64,000 nucleotides of DNA from Nocardia cyriacigeorgica GUH-2 (GCF_000284035.1 NC_016887.1:1550001-1614000), one strand, 5' to 3'; numbered from the stretch's first letter, positions 8,418 to 17,677 are shown. Numbers and translations are program-made. Notes: generated by a model from the letters alone, not told the origin.

Positions 8418-9257
8418 TCAGGCGGGCCGGGAATGCGCCGAGGAGTCGGTGATGATCCGGTCCGGATGGGTGTAGATGTTCATGGTCTCGCCCCGCACGA
8501 ACCCCGCCAGGGTGAGACCGGATTCGGCGGCCAGGTCGACCGCCAAGGAACTGGGCGCCGAGACCGCCGCCAACAGCGGGATGCCGGACATGACGGCCTT
8601 CTGCACCAGTTCGAAGGAAGCGCGGCCACTCACCACCAGCACCAGATCGCCGGCCGGGATCCGCGCTTCACGCACCGCCCAGCCGACAACTTTGTCCACG
8701 GCATTGTGGCGGCCGATGTCTTCGCGGACCGCCAGCACGGAGCCGTCGGCGGTGAACAGCCCCGCCGCGTGCAGACCGCCGGTGGCATCGAACACCGACT
8801 GCTCCGCGCGCAGCGCGTCGGGCAGCCCGGCGAGCACCTCGACCCCGATCATTGCGGCCGGTGTCGGCAGCGGGAAGCGGGTCCGGGTGCGGACCTCGTC
8901 GAGCGCGGATTTCCCGCACAGCCCGCAGGCGCTGGTGGTCAGGAAGTTTCTGGCCTTGACCGGGGCGGGCGTGCGCAGCGTGACATCGAGGACGTTGTAG
9001 GTGTTGCGGCCCTCGTCGTCGGTGCCTGCGCAGTAGCGGGCGGCGAGGATGTCGTCGACCGCGTCGATGATGCCCTCGGCGAACAGGAATCCGTGCACCA
9101 GGTCGATATCGCTGCCGGGTGTGCGCATGGTGATGGTCAGTGAGGCGCCGTCCACCCGGATCTCCAGCGGCTCCTCGACTGCCAAGGTGTCGGGCCGCTG
9201 CACCAGGCCGGTGGAGGAGACGCGCTGCATCCGGCGGCGCGCGGTGACCCGGCTCAT
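8418..9257 (-). CDS. fdhD: FdhD, sulfurtransferase for formate dehydrogenase
   Basis: FdhD passes sulfur from a cysteine desulfurase to the bis-MGD molybdenum cofactor of formate dehydrogenase, which is inactive without it. The 279-residue protein contains the conserved cysteine pair in SACGLCGKS, preceded by FLTT, then the nucleotide/cofactor-binding part with DIGRHNAVDK and VSGRASFELVQKA, and the end FVRGETMNIYT. Its ATG overlaps the stop of the upstream dehydrogenase gene by 4 bp (ATGA), so the two are translationally coupled. An upstream extension of the frame runs through the dehydrogenase gene and is rejected. Confidence 0.95.
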   Translation of the reverse strand: MSRVTARRRMQRVSSTGLVQRPDTLAVEEPLEIRVDGASLTITMRTPGSDIDLVHGFLFAEGIIDAVDDILAARYCAGTDDEGRNTYNVLDVTLRTPAPVKARNFLTTSACGLCGKSALDEVRTRTRFPLPTPAAMIGVEVLAGLPDALRAEQSVFDATGGLHAAGLFTADGSVLAVREDIGRHNAVDKVVGWAVREARIPAGDLVLVVSGRASFELVQKAVMSGIPLLAAVSAPSSLAVDLAAESGLTLAGFVRGETMNIYTHPDRIITDSSAHSRPA

Positions 9258-11548
9258 GAGGTTGCCCGCTCCAGCCGGATGGTGACCGCCTTGGCCACCG
9301 GCGTGTTCGATCTCGCCGCCACATGATCGAGCGGGATCAGCGGGTTGGTCTCCGGGTAGTAGGCGGCGGCATTGCCGCGCGGAGTGGAGTAGGCGACGAG
9401 GCGGAAGCCCTCGACCCGGCGTTCGACGCCGTCGCTCCACTCCGAGACCAGATCGACCAGTTCACCGTCGGCGAAGCCGAGTTCGGCGAGGTCGCCGGCA
9501 TTGACCAGCACCACCCGGCGGCCGCCGTGGATCCCGCGATAGCGATCCTCGAGTCCGTAGATGGTGGTGTTGTACTGGTCGTGGCTGCGCAAGGTTTGCA
9601 GGATCAGCCGGCCCGGCGGCACCGGCAGCCAGCTGAGCTCGTTGACGGCGAAGTTGGCGCGGCCGGTGGCGGTGCGGAATTCGCGGGCATCGCGCGGCGG
9701 ATGCGGCAGCACGAAGCCGTTGCGCTGCCGGACCCTGCGGTTGTAGTCGGCGCAGCCGGGCACCACGCGGGCGATGGCGTCGCGGATGCGGTCGTAATCG
9801 CGGCGGAACTCGGCCCACGGCACCGGATGGCCGGGGCCGAACAGCTGCTGGGCCAGCTCGCAGACGATGGCGACCTCGCTGCGCAGGTGCTCGCTCACCG
9901 GGTGCAGCCTGCCGGTGGACAGATGCACCATCGACATCGAATCCTCCACCGAGACCTGCTGTTTCACCCCGTCTTGCAGATCCAGGTCGGTGCGGCCCAG
10001 GGTGGGTAGGATCAGGGCGGTGGCCCCGTGCACGACATGGCTGCGGTTGAGTTTCGTGGAGACCTGCACGGTGAGATCGCAGGCGCGCAAGGCCGCCTCG
10101 GTGACCTCGGTGTCGGGGGTGGCGGCGACGAAATTGCCGCCCATGCCGAAGAACACGCGCGCCTTACCGTCGCGCATGGCGCGGATGGCGTTCACCGTGT
10201 CCAGGCCGTGTGCGCGCGGCGCGGTGATGCCGAACTCGCGCTCCAGCGCGGCCAGGAAGGTTTCGGGCATCTTCTCCCATATGCCCATGGTGCGGTCGCC
10301 CTGCACATTGGAGTGTCCGCGCACCGGGCACACACCGGCGCCGGGTTTGCCGATCATGCCGCGCATCAGCAGCAGGTTGGTGGCCTCTTCGATGGTCGCC
10401 ACACCATGGGACTGCTGGGTCAAACCCATGGCCCAGCAGATGATGACCCGCTCGGATTCGGCGAACAGGCGGGCGGTGCGGTCGAGCTGTTCGCGGCTGA
10501 GGCCGGTGGCCTGTTCGACGATGCCGAGATCGACGGCGCGGACCTGCTTTTCGTATTCGGCGAACCCGGCGGTGTGCGCGTCGACGAAGGCCCGGTCGAC
10601 GACGCTGCCCGGCGCGCGGTCCTCGGCCTCGAACAGCAACTTGCCCAGGCCCTGGAACAGCGCCATATCGCCGCCGAGCCGGATCTGGAGGAAATCGTCG
10701 GCGATGGGGACCCCGGTGGTGAGGCCGCGGATCGTCTGCGGGTCGCGGAAGCCGATCAGCCCGGTTTCCGGCAGCGGGTTGACCGCGATGACGCGGGCCC
10801 CCGCCGCTTTGGCATCGGCCAGGGCGCTGAGCATGCGCGGATGGTTGGTGCCCGGGTTCTGGCCGGCCACGATGATGAGATCGGCGGCGGCGAAATCGTC
10901 GATGGTCACCGAGCCCTTGCCGATGCCGATCGAGCTGGTCAGCGCGGTGCCGGAGGATTCGTGGCACATATTCGAGCAGTCGGGCAGGTTGTTGGTGCCG
11001 AAGCTGCGCACCAGCAGTTGATAGAGGAACGCGGTCTCGTTGGCGGTGCGGCCGGAGGTGTAGAAGACCGCTTCGTCGGGGGTGGCGAGGGCGTTGAGGT
11101 GATCGGCGATCAGCTGGTAGGCGTCGTCCCAATCGATGGGGACGTAGTGATCCTGGCCGGGGCGCAGCACCATCGGGTGGGTCAGCCGGCCCTGCCTGCC
11201 CAGCCAGTACCCGGACTTGCCCGCCAGTTCGGTGAGCGAGTGCGCGGCGAAGAATTCCGGGGTGACGGTGCGCAGCGTGGCTTCCTCGCCGACCGCCTTC
11301 GCGCCGTTCTCGCAGAACTCGGCGGGCCTGCGATGACCGGTGGGTTCGGGCCAGGCGCAGCCGGGGCAGTCGAACCCGTCGACCTGATTGAGCCGCACCA
11401 GCGTGCGGGCCGTGCGCGCCACACCCATGTCCTCGACCGCCCGCTTCAGCGCGACGCCGACCGCGGTGACGCCGGCCGCCTGCTGTTTCGGCGCGGTCAC
11501 CGTCAGGGCGGACTCATCGATATCCTCGGCCGGTCCTTTGCGGTGCAT
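9254..11548 (-). CDS. FdhF/YdeP-family molybdopterin oxidoreductase, formate dehydrogenase-like
   Basis: A 764-residue bis-MGD oxidoreductase of the DMSO reductase superfamily. The N-terminal iron-sulfur region has DCPGCAWPEP and a third Cys in EFCENGAK; the body carries YTSGRTANETAFLYQLL, NMCHESSGTAL, GQNPGTNHPRML, RGMIGKPGAGVCPVRGHSNVQGDRT and the C-terminal cofactor-cap domain with NTTIYGLEDRYRG. It resembles the YdeP/CbbBc-type group, often annotated as formate dehydrogenase alpha subunit, rather than the classical selenocysteine enzyme. The neighbouring fdhD argues that it needs a sulfurated cofactor. Physiological substrate is not shown by the sequence. The start ATG (11548) begins MHRKGPAEDIDES; a longer frame upstream lacks family sequence. 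Confidence 0.87.
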   Translation of the reverse strand: MHRKGPAEDIDESALTVTAPKQQAAGVTAVGVALKRAVEDMGVARTARTLVRLNQVDGFDCPGCAWPEPTGHRRPAEFCENGAKAVGEEATLRTVTPEFFAAHSLTELAGKSGYWLGRQGRLTHPMVLRPGQDHYVPIDWDDAYQLIADHLNALATPDEAVFYTSGRTANETAFLYQLLVRSFGTNNLPDCSNMCHESSGTALTSSIGIGKGSVTIDDFAAADLIIVAGQNPGTNHPRMLSALADAKAAGARVIAVNPLPETGLIGFRDPQTIRGLTTGVPIADDFLQIRLGGDMALFQGLGKLLFEAEDRAPGSVVDRAFVDAHTAGFAEYEKQVRAVDLGIVEQATGLSREQLDRTARLFAESERVIICWAMGLTQQSHGVATIEEATNLLLMRGMIGKPGAGVCPVRGHSNVQGDRTMGIWEKMPETFLAALEREFGITAPRAHGLDTVNAIRAMRDGKARVFFGMGGNFVAATPDTEVTEAALRACDLTVQVSTKLNRSHVVHGATALILPTLGRTDLDLQDGVKQQVSVEDSMSMVHLSTGRLHPVSEHLRSEVAIVCELAQQLFGPGHPVPWAEFRRDYDRIRDAIARVVPGCADYNRRVRQRNGFVLPHPPRDAREFRTATGRANFAVNELSWLPVPPGRLILQTLRSHDQYNTTIYGLEDRYRGIHGGRRVVLVNAGDLAELGFADGELVDLVSEWSDGVERRVEGFRLVAYSTPRGNAAAYYPETNPLIPLDHVAARSNTPVAKAVTIRLERATS

Positions 11549-11604
11549 GCGCCCATTGTGCCCCGGCTCACGCCGGGCGCGAGCGAAGGGTGAGCGGCCG
11601 GGGC

Positions 11605-12783
11605 CTACCCGGTTGCGTCGGCGGCGGCCGGGTCGGGTCCGGGTTGGTAGGTCAGTACCCGTTCGCTGATCCGGATCCGGCCGCCGGGCGGCAGTTCGGT
11701 GGGGGTGCGGCCGAGGCGTGCCCACTCCGGCGAATCGGGTGTGGCCAGGAAGGTGCCCGACGCGGTGCCTGCGTCGCGGACGAAGACCTTGCCGTTGCTC
11801 ACCGACACATAGGCATGGACCCGCGAGATGTGGCGGTCGCGTTGCAGCACGATCGGGGCCGCGGTGGCGCGGCGCACCGACTCGTCGGCGGAGGGGCCCC
11901 GGCCGATGACGTACGGACGATCCAGCGGATAGGTGGCGCCGTCCTCGGCGAGCAACACGCCCGCGGCTGGTGTGCTCGGTGCGGCTCCGACGGCCAGGCG
12001 TGGGCGTCGGCGGACCGTTTCCTGTGGTCCTGGTTTGTGCAGCGCCACCGGTTCCGGCGGATCCGAGCGCAGCGTGCCCGGGGCCTGCGACCAGGCCAGC
12101 GACATGGCCTGGGTGCCATCGGGCCGCGGGTTCGCGCGGTGCCGGGCGGGGGCCGACGGGGTGTTGGCCACCGGCGGTGCCGCGCTGGTCGGAGGGTGCG
12201 GGTCGGGTTCGGCGTCGGCGACGGCGAAGCCGGCCGGGGCGGTGGCGGGTGGCTCGCCCGGTGTCGCGTCGGAACGCGCCACGCGGCCGGCGGGCTGACG
12301 ACCACTGCGCCGAACGCCCGCGCGCAACACGAATCCACCACCGGGAACCACGCCGGCGCGCAGATCGGTGCGTGGATGCTCGGCGAGCCGGCTGCTGGCA
12401 TCAGGGCCGATCGCGATGGTGCGGAAAGGTTCACGGACGATCTCGTCCACCCAGGTGAATGCTCGGGAACCGGTGAGTCGCCGAGCTCCCTCGGCGCCGT
12501 CGATCATGGCGGCCACGGCGCCGCGCAACAACACCAGCGTGCCGTCATCGGTGGGGGCGAGTACGCCGAACGGCGGCGGTGCGGATCCCGCTCCGAACAC
12601 CACTGCCGCCAGCCGCTGGGCAATGGCCGCACCCGGATGTTCGGTCTCCGCCACTGCCTCCACCGCACCGAGAATCCGCTCGGTGGAGGCGGTTTCGCCG
12701 CCGATGTAGATGATGACGTCGTCGAAGCGCGCCACCAGGCCATCGCCTGGCGCGACGCCGACTGTGGATGATCTGCCGCGCAC
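11605..12783 (-). CDS. FHA-domain protein
   Basis: A 392-residue protein with an N-terminal globular part of unknown type (about 1-150, ARFDDVIIYIGGETAST), a Pro/Ala-rich linker (about 160-270) and a C-terminal forkhead-associated domain (about 290-380) with RPYVIGRGP, HISRVHAYV and VFVRDAGTASGTF, the positions that bind a phosphothreonine. FHA proteins read the output of Ser/Thr kinases; in this phylum they often sit near kinases, secretion or cell-wall systems, but here no kinase is adjacent. GTG 12783 is chosen because AGGAAGGAGG lies just upstream. The open frame continues far upstream through an oppositely oriented gene, which is an artefact. Confidence 0.85.
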   Translation of the reverse strand: MRGRSSTVGVAPGDGLVARFDDVIIYIGGETASTERILGAVEAVAETEHPGAAIAQRLAAVVFGAGSAPPPFGVLAPTDDGTLVLLRGAVAAMIDGAEGARRLTGSRAFTWVDEIVREPFRTIAIGPDASSRLAEHPRTDLRAGVVPGGGFVLRAGVRRSGRQPAGRVARSDATPGEPPATAPAGFAVADAEPDPHPPTSAAPPVANTPSAPARHRANPRPDGTQAMSLAWSQAPGTLRSDPPEPVALHKPGPQETVRRRPRLAVGAAPSTPAAGVLLAEDGATYPLDRPYVIGRGPSADESVRRATAAPIVLQRDRHISRVHAYVSVSNGKVFVRDAGTASGTFLATPDSPEWARLGRTPTELPPGGRIRISERVLTYQPGPDPAAADATG

Positions 12784-13128
12784 TCGCGCCTCCTTCCTGG
12801 CGCACCACGGGGTCCAGCATAGAGGTCGTTCGAGTGTCGGACCGGGGGATGAAGACCGTCGGCGGGACGGTTGAGTGCCGCGAGGTTCGGTGGCGCACGT
12901 GCGGACGGGCATCGGTGCAGGTGGAAGTCGGCGACCAGCGGGATGACCCGCGCTGGTGACTTGCGGGACCGTGGTCGTGTCGCTCACTGGGGCCATCGCG
13001 GCCGGTCGGCTCGGGTGCCTGTGCGGCCGGTCCTGCCGGCCCCTGCGGCTCGGGGCAGAGGCGGAGGTTCGCGCAGCCGACCCGCACCAGCCCGCGATCA
13101 CTGCTCGCCCGCGACTACCGTTGGGCCG
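12784..13128. other. Intergenic region between divergent FHA and GNAT genes
   Basis: About 345 bp. It holds the FHA ribosome binding site at the left and the leaderless promoter of the acetyltransferase at the right. A hairpin near 12936-12961 (ACCAGCGGG with CCCGCGCTGGT) is visible. Open frames here are short and I see none that looks coded. Confidence 0.4.
13116..13121 (+). promoter_or_regulatory. -10 box of a probable leaderless transcript (GNAT gene)
   Basis: TACCGT lies 7 nt before the GTG at 13129; no Shine-Dalgarno is present. Confidence 0.4.
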
Positions 13129-13647
13129 GTGATGCGTGCCACCGTCCCGTCCGACCTTCCCCTGCTTCAGGACATCGAACGGGCGGCGGGCGCGCCGTTC
13201 GCCGAGATCGGGATGACGGCGGTCGCCGATGACGAGCCGCCGAGCATCGAGACCTTGCGCGAGTTCGCCGATGCCGGACGTGCCTGGGTGTGGACCGACG
13301 CCGGGGTGCCCGTCGCGTACCTGGTCCTGGCCGTCGTGGATGGCAACGCCCACATCGAGCAGGTCTCGGTGCACCCCACACACGCGGGCCTGCGGATCGG
13401 CCGCCGGCTGATCGACCACGCGGCCCGGTGGGCCCAGGATCGGGCCCTGCCCGCGCTCACCCTGACCACGTTCACCGAGGTCGAATGGAACGGCCCGTAC
13501 TACCAGCGAATGGGCTTCCGCTACCTGTCCGCCGAGGAGGAAACCCCGGGCCTGCGGGCCATTCGCGCCGCCGAAGCCGCGCACGGACTGGACCGATGGC
13601 CCCGGGCGTGCATGCGCGCCGAGGTCGCGGGCTGGACCGCGCACTGA
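13129..13647 (+). CDS. GNAT-family N-acetyltransferase
   Basis: A 172-residue single-domain acetyltransferase. Motif A, the acetyl-CoA binding segment, is visible as HIEQVSVHPTHAGLRIGRRL, matching the V-x-P-x-x-R/Q-x-x-G-x-G/A pattern, and motif B as WNGPYYQRMGFRYL. Small GNATs of this kind act on metabolites, drugs or protein amines; the sequence does not tell which. Start: GTG 13129 or the ATG directly after it (13132); a -10-like box 7 nt upstream and no ribosome binding site suggest a leaderless message. Convergent with glpD. Confidence 0.82.
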   Translation: MMRATVPSDLPLLQDIERAAGAPFAEIGMTAVADDEPPSIETLREFADAGRAWVWTDAGVPVAYLVLAVVDGNAHIEQVSVHPTHAGLRIGRRLIDHAARWAQDRALPALTLTTFTEVEWNGPYYQRMGFRYLSAEEETPGLRAIRAAEAAHGLDRWPRACMRAEVAGWTAH

Positions 13648-13650
13648 GCA

Positions 13651-13664
13651 CTCGGTCTACCGAG
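13651..13664. terminator. Short hairpin between convergent genes
   Basis: CTCGGT and ACCGAG form a small stem a few bases after the acetyltransferase stop and before the glpD end. Weak as a terminator. Confidence 0.3.
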
Positions 13665-13706
13665 CACGGCGTGCGAATGATCCTCACGCCCCTTGCGATC
13701 GGATAG

Positions 13707-15263
13707 CTAGTCGGTTCTCTCCGCTGCGAGCGCCTCTTCCGCAGCGGGCAGTGCGGCCGCGCGGTCCTCCGCGACGAGTCCGATGCGGGTGCGGCGGTCG
13801 AGGAGGTCGGCGGGGCCGAGGGCGCCTTCGTGGGAGATCGCCCAGGCGAATTCCGCTCGGGTGACGTCGATTCCGGGGGCCACCGGTTCGAGCAGGGCCG
13901 GGTCGGCGTCGGTCTGGGCGAGCACGGCGGTTGCTTCCGAGCCGTAGCGTTCGACCAGCAGGGGCGGGGCGGCGATCTTGTCGCGGGCGGCGCCGGAGAC
14001 GGCGCCGACCAGCGGCAGCCGCTTCGTGCGGCAGGGGCCCGCGGTGAGGCCGGCGTGTGTGACGGCGGCGTCGACGGTGTCCTCGGCCATCTTGCGGTAG
14101 GTGGTGAGCTTGCCGCCGACGATGGTGATCAGGCCGTCGGGGGAGTGCAGGACGGCGTGTTCGCGGGAGATGTCGGCGGTGCTGTCGGTGCCGGTTTTCA
14201 GTAGCGGGCGCAGTCCGGCGTAGCTGCCGCGGATGTCGGCGCGGGTCAGCGGTTCCCGCAGAGCGGGGTTGATGGTGTCGAGCAGGAAATCGATCTCCGT
14301 GTCGGTCGGCCGGGGTTCGTCGGGCACCGGGCCGGGGGAGTCCTCGTCGGTCAGGCCCAGGTAGACACGGCCGTGCGCGGCGGGGAAGGCGAAGACGAAA
14401 CGGCTGGTGCTGCCCGGCACCGGCACCGTCAGCGAGGCGCTCAATCCGCCGAAGGCGGCGGCGTCGAAGACCAGGTGGGTGCCCCGGCTGGGCCGCAGTT
14501 CGATACTCGGGTCGACCTGATCGGCCCACACGCCGGTGGCGTTGACGACGGCACGGGCGCGCACGCTCAGCGTCTCGCCGGTGCGGGTATCCCGTAGCGT
14601 CGCGGAATCGCCGGTGGCAGCGGTCACCTCGACGCGGGTGAGTACCGAGGCACCGGCCGCCGCGGCGGTGCGCGCCAGCGCCACCACCAGTCGCGCGTCG
14701 TCCACCAGCTGCCCGTCCCACGCCGTCAGACCGCCGCGCAGCCCGTCCCGGCGCACCGTGGGCGCCAGTCGCAGCGCCTCGGCCGCCGCGACTCGCCGCG
14801 AACGTGGCAGCAGGCTCGCCGGTGTGCCCGCGCCCCGGCGCAGCAGATCACCGGCCAGGAAACCGGCCCGCACCAGCGCGCTCTGCGCCATCCCCAACTC
14901 CGGCAGCAACGGCACCAGCTGCGGAAGCGGACGCACCAGATGCGGTGCCGTGGTGCGGATCAGGATGCCGCGCTCCACCGCGCTCTCATGCGCGATCCCG
15001 ACGTGCCCGCCGGCCAGATACCGCAGCCCGCCGTGCACCAGTTTGGAACTCCACCGGCTGGTACCGAACGCCAGATCGTGCCGTTCCACCAGCACGGTGC
15101 GCAGTCCACGGGACGCGGCGTCGAGCGCGACACCGGTTCCGGTTACGCCGCCGCCGATCACCAACACGTCGATCTGCTCCGCGTCGCCGAGCGCCGCGAG
15201 TTCGCGCCGGCGCCGGTGCGCGTTGAGCGCCGAGTCGCCGGTGCGTGCCGAATTGCGTGTCAT
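13707..15263 (-). CDS. glpD: FAD-dependent glycerol-3-phosphate dehydrogenase
   Basis: Oxidises glycerol-3-phosphate to dihydroxyacetone phosphate, passing electrons to the quinone pool at the membrane. The 518-residue protein has the FAD-binding Rossmann start VLVIGGGVTGTGVALDAASRG, the family signature GTSRWSSKLVHGGLRYL, VNATGVWAD, and the second nucleotide motif IVGGKLTTYRKMAED, then the C-terminal GlpD domain. Its ATG overlaps the stop of the TetR gene by one base (TGATG), so the two are co-transcribed. In M. tuberculosis (recalled) glpD1-TetR lie divergent from an AGPS-like gene and a lipid kinase gene, exactly this layout. DHAP made here is the expected precursor for an AGPS-type reaction. 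Confidence 0.94.
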   Translation of the reverse strand: MTRNSARTGDSALNAHRRRRELAALGDAEQIDVLVIGGGVTGTGVALDAASRGLRTVLVERHDLAFGTSRWSSKLVHGGLRYLAGGHVGIAHESAVERGILIRTTAPHLVRPLPQLVPLLPELGMAQSALVRAGFLAGDLLRRGAGTPASLLPRSRRVAAAEALRLAPTVRRDGLRGGLTAWDGQLVDDARLVVALARTAAAAGASVLTRVEVTAATGDSATLRDTRTGETLSVRARAVVNATGVWADQVDPSIELRPSRGTHLVFDAAAFGGLSASLTVPVPGSTSRFVFAFPAAHGRVYLGLTDEDSPGPVPDEPRPTDTEIDFLLDTINPALREPLTRADIRGSYAGLRPLLKTGTDSTADISREHAVLHSPDGLITIVGGKLTTYRKMAEDTVDAAVTHAGLTAGPCRTKRLPLVGAVSGAARDKIAAPPLLVERYGSEATAVLAQTDADPALLEPVAPGIDVTRAEFAWAISHEGALGPADLLDRRTRIGLVAEDRAAALPAAEEALAAERTD

Positions 15264-15928
15264 CACAGTCCTTGTCGTCGGTCGGACACGGTGCCGGGGT
15301 CGGCCGGGGCGCTCGGTGTGGCATCGCAGGAGGCCGGTCGGGGAGCCAGATAGCCGTCGACGGCGCGGGCCAGCTCGGTGTCGAGGGCGGCGCCGTCGAG
15401 CAGCCCCGACACCGTCTCCGCCGACTGCACCACCGATTGCGCGATGAGCAGCAGCATCGTCGCCATCTGTGCGGGATCACCGTCGCGGACCGATCCATCC
15501 GCGTGGCCCTCCCGGATCGCTGCGGTGAACAGGTCGATCAGATGGCGCTGATTGCGGCCGAGCCTGCCGAAGACGTAGGTGAGCATCAGGTCGGTGTCGG
15601 CGCGGAAGATCTTGCGGAACAAGGGGTTCGCGCGCACCGCGGCCGCGCCGGCGACGATGCCGTCGACCAGGCGCTGCCGCACCACGCCGTCGGCGGGGAT
15701 GGCGGTGGCGAGGATGTCACCCAATTCGCGCACCAGCAGATCGGCCACCAGCGAGCCGGTATCCGGCCAGCGCCGGTACACGGTGGGCCTGCTCACCCCG
15801 GCGCGCCGTGCGACCTCGGTGAGCGTGGTGCGCCGCACCCCGAACTCCGCGACGCAGGCGCGCGCGGCATCGAGGATGGAGCGGTCTATGGCCGAGGGCT
15901 CGGCGCCGGGCTCATCGGCGACGGTCAT
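15263..15928 (-). CDS. TetR/AcrR-family transcriptional regulator
   Basis: A 221-residue one-component regulator. The N-terminal helix-turn-helix is clear: SILDAARACVAEFGVRRT, TEVARRAGVSRPTVYRRWP (about residues 18-60); the remaining ~160 residues form the variable ligand-binding domain. It is the first gene of a tetR-glpD transcript and is divergent from the AGPS-like gene. Two palindromes in the 99-bp gap (15972-16000 and 16001-16017) are likely operators, so it probably controls both directions. Ligand unknown; a lipid or glycerol derivative would fit the neighbours (inference). Confidence 0.92.
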   Translation of the reverse strand: MTVADEPGAEPSAIDRSILDAARACVAEFGVRRTTLTEVARRAGVSRPTVYRRWPDTGSLVADLLVRELGDILATAIPADGVVRQRLVDGIVAGAAAVRANPLFRKIFRADTDLMLTYVFGRLGRNQRHLIDLFTAAIREGHADGSVRDGDPAQMATMLLLIAQSVVQSAETVSGLLDGAALDTELARAVDGYLAPRPASCDATPSAPADPGTVSDRRQGL

Positions 15929-15971
15929 GGGTTCACCACCCGGGGTCGGGGCGTGGCGACTCGGTCGTCAC

Positions 15972-16000
15972 GCAGTAATACACGTTTCGTCGGTTACTGC
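15972..16000. promoter_or_regulatory. Inverted repeat in the tetR/AGPS divergent promoter
   Basis: GCAGTAA (15972-15978) and TTACTGC (15994-16000) are perfect inverted copies with a 15-nt spacer. Possibly an operator for the adjacent TetR regulator. Confidence 0.5.
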
Positions 16001-16017
16001 TTGACAGTCTATGTCAA
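16001..16017. promoter_or_regulatory. Palindromic operator candidate overlapping a -35-like TTGACA
   Basis: TTGACAGTCTATGTCAA is a perfect 6-bp inverted repeat with a 5-nt centre. It abuts the first repeat and lies 11 bp before the AGPS-like start codon, a typical TetR site. Confidence 0.6.
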
Positions 16018-16027
16018 ACTGTAACGC

Positions 16028-17677
16028 ATGGTCGATACGCAGCCGCCCGCCGAGCCGGATCCCTTCGCGAACCCGGACGACACAGCGCTCCCGACGAGTA
16101 TGGTGTGGGACGCCTGGGGCGCTCCCGCTGGACACAAGCCGCTGTCGGCGCAGATCCGTGGCCTGCTGAAGCAGGTGTTCGGGGTGTCCGGCGACACCGT
16201 GGCACGCCGCGATGAGGGTGACGTGCCGCTGCGCGATTCGGCATTGCCGCCGGCTGCGCGCGACGGGCTGGCCGCGGTGGTCGGTGCCGAGCATGTCTCG
16301 ACCGACCACCACGACCGGCTGCTGCACGCGGGCGGCAAAAGCACTCCCGACCTGCTGCGCCGGCGCGCCGAGGGGCCGCAGGACGCGCCCGACGCGGTGG
16401 TGTTCCCGGCCGGCCACGACGAGGTCGCCGCCGTGCTGTCCTACTGCGCCGAGGCCGGTATCGCGGTGGTCCCGTTCGGTGGCGGGACCAGTGTCGTCGG
16501 CGGGCTCGACCCGATCCGCGGTGCGTTCGCCGCCGTGATCTCGGTGGATCTGCGCAGGTTGAATGCCCTGCATGCGGTCGATCCGGTCAGTGCCACCGCC
16601 ACCCTGGGAGCCGGTGTGACCGGTCCGCGCGCGGAGGAATTGCTCGGCGCGCACGGGCTCTCGCTCGGCCACTTCCCGCAGAGTTTCGAATTCGCCAGCA
16701 TCGGCGGTTTCGCGGCCACCCGCTCGTCGGGGCAGGCCTCGGCGGGCTACGGCCGCTTCGACGACATGGTGCAGGCCCTCAAGATCGCCACCCCGACCGG
16801 CACGCTGGAACTCGGCCGCGCCCCCGCGTCGGCGGCGGGACCCGATCTGCGCGAGCTGTTCGTCGGCTCCGAAGGCGCACTCGGCATCATCACCGAGGTC
16901 ACGGTGCGCGTGCATCCGGTGCCGGAAACCATTGCCTACCAGGCTTGGTCGTTCCCGGACTTCGAGACCGGCGCGGCCGCGCTGCGAGCGGTCGTCCAGG
17001 CCGGCGCGGCGCCGACGGTGCTGCGGCTGTCCGACGAGATGGAGACCGGCGTCAACCTGGCCCGCACCGCCGATATCGGTGGCGAAGCGGTGAGCGGCTG
17101 CCTGGCCATCACCACCTTCGAGGGCACCGAGATGCATGTGGCCGCGCGCGGGCTCGAGGCCGGTGCGCTGCTGTCGGCCGCGGGTGGCACGGTGCTGGGC
17201 GAGCTGCCGGCCCGGGAGTGGGAGAGCGGGCGTTTCTCGGCGCCGTATCTGCGGGATTCGCTGCTGGACGCCGGCGTGCTCTGCGAGACCCTGGAAACCG
17301 CGACCACCTGGTCGAACCTGTCGAACCTCAAGGCGAAGGTCACCGCGGCGCTCACCGAATCGCTCACCGCCCAGGGCACTCCGGCGCTGGTGATGTGCCA
17401 TATCTCGCACACCTACCCGACCGGCGCCTCGCTGTACTTCACCGTTATCGCCAAGCTGCTCGACGATCCGCTGGCCCAGTGGCAGGCCGCCAAGCGGGCC
17501 GCGGGTGACGCGATCATCGCCGCCGGCGGCACCATCACCCACCATCACGCCGTCGGCGCCGACCACCGCGCGTGGATCCCGGACGAGATCGGCGACCTCG
17601 GCGTACGGGTGCTGCGCGCGGTGAAACGGGAGATCGACCCCGCGGGCATCCTCAATCCGGGCAAGCTGATCCCATGA
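16028..17677 (+). CDS. FAD-linked oxidase, alkyldihydroxyacetonephosphate synthase-like
   Basis: A 549-residue flavoprotein with the PCMH-type FAD domain (PFGGGTSVVGG near residue 150; GHFPQSFEFASIGGFAATRS; the Arg and Gly-rich stretch) and a C-terminal oxidase domain that ends with the signature ITHHHAVGADH near residue 503. The combination of the SxGG...TRSSGQASAGYG stretch and the HHH motif is characteristic of alkylglycerone-phosphate synthase, which swaps the acyl chain of acyl-DHAP for a fatty alcohol in ether-lipid synthesis. Bacterial members are poorly tested. It overlaps the next gene by 4 bp and is divergent from tetR-glpD. Known counterpart (recalled): Rv2251. Confidence 0.85.
   Translation: MVDTQPPAEPDPFANPDDTALPTSMVWDAWGAPAGHKPLSAQIRGLLKQVFGVSGDTVARRDEGDVPLRDSALPPAARDGLAAVVGAEHVSTDHHDRLLHAGGKSTPDLLRRRAEGPQDAPDAVVFPAGHDEVAAVLSYCAEAGIAVVPFGGGTSVVGGLDPIRGAFAAVISVDLRRLNALHAVDPVSATATLGAGVTGPRAEELLGAHGLSLGHFPQSFEFASIGGFAATRSSGQASAGYGRFDDMVQALKIATPTGTLELGRAPASAAGPDLRELFVGSEGALGIITEVTVRVHPVPETIAYQAWSFPDFETGAAALRAVVQAGAAPTVLRLSDEMETGVNLARTADIGGEAVSGCLAITTFEGTEMHVAARGLEAGALLSAAGGTVLGELPAREWESGRFSAPYLRDSLLDAGVLCETLETATTWSNLSNLKAKVTAALTESLTAQGTPALVMCHISHTYPTGASLYFTVIAKLLDDPLAQWQAAKRAAGDAIIAAGGTITHHHAVGADHRAWIPDEIGDLGVRVLRAVKREIDPAGILNPGKLIP

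Noticed and set aside
9323..11593. Long plus-strand frames opposite the formate dehydrogenase-like gene
   Set aside because: Shadow frames caused by high GC at third positions; the minus-strand product has all family motifs.
11605..13644. A 679-codon minus-strand frame covering the FHA gene and the acetyltransferase region
   Set aside because: Only the part from 12783 has protein-like sequence and a ribosome binding site; the rest is antisense to the acetyltransferase gene.
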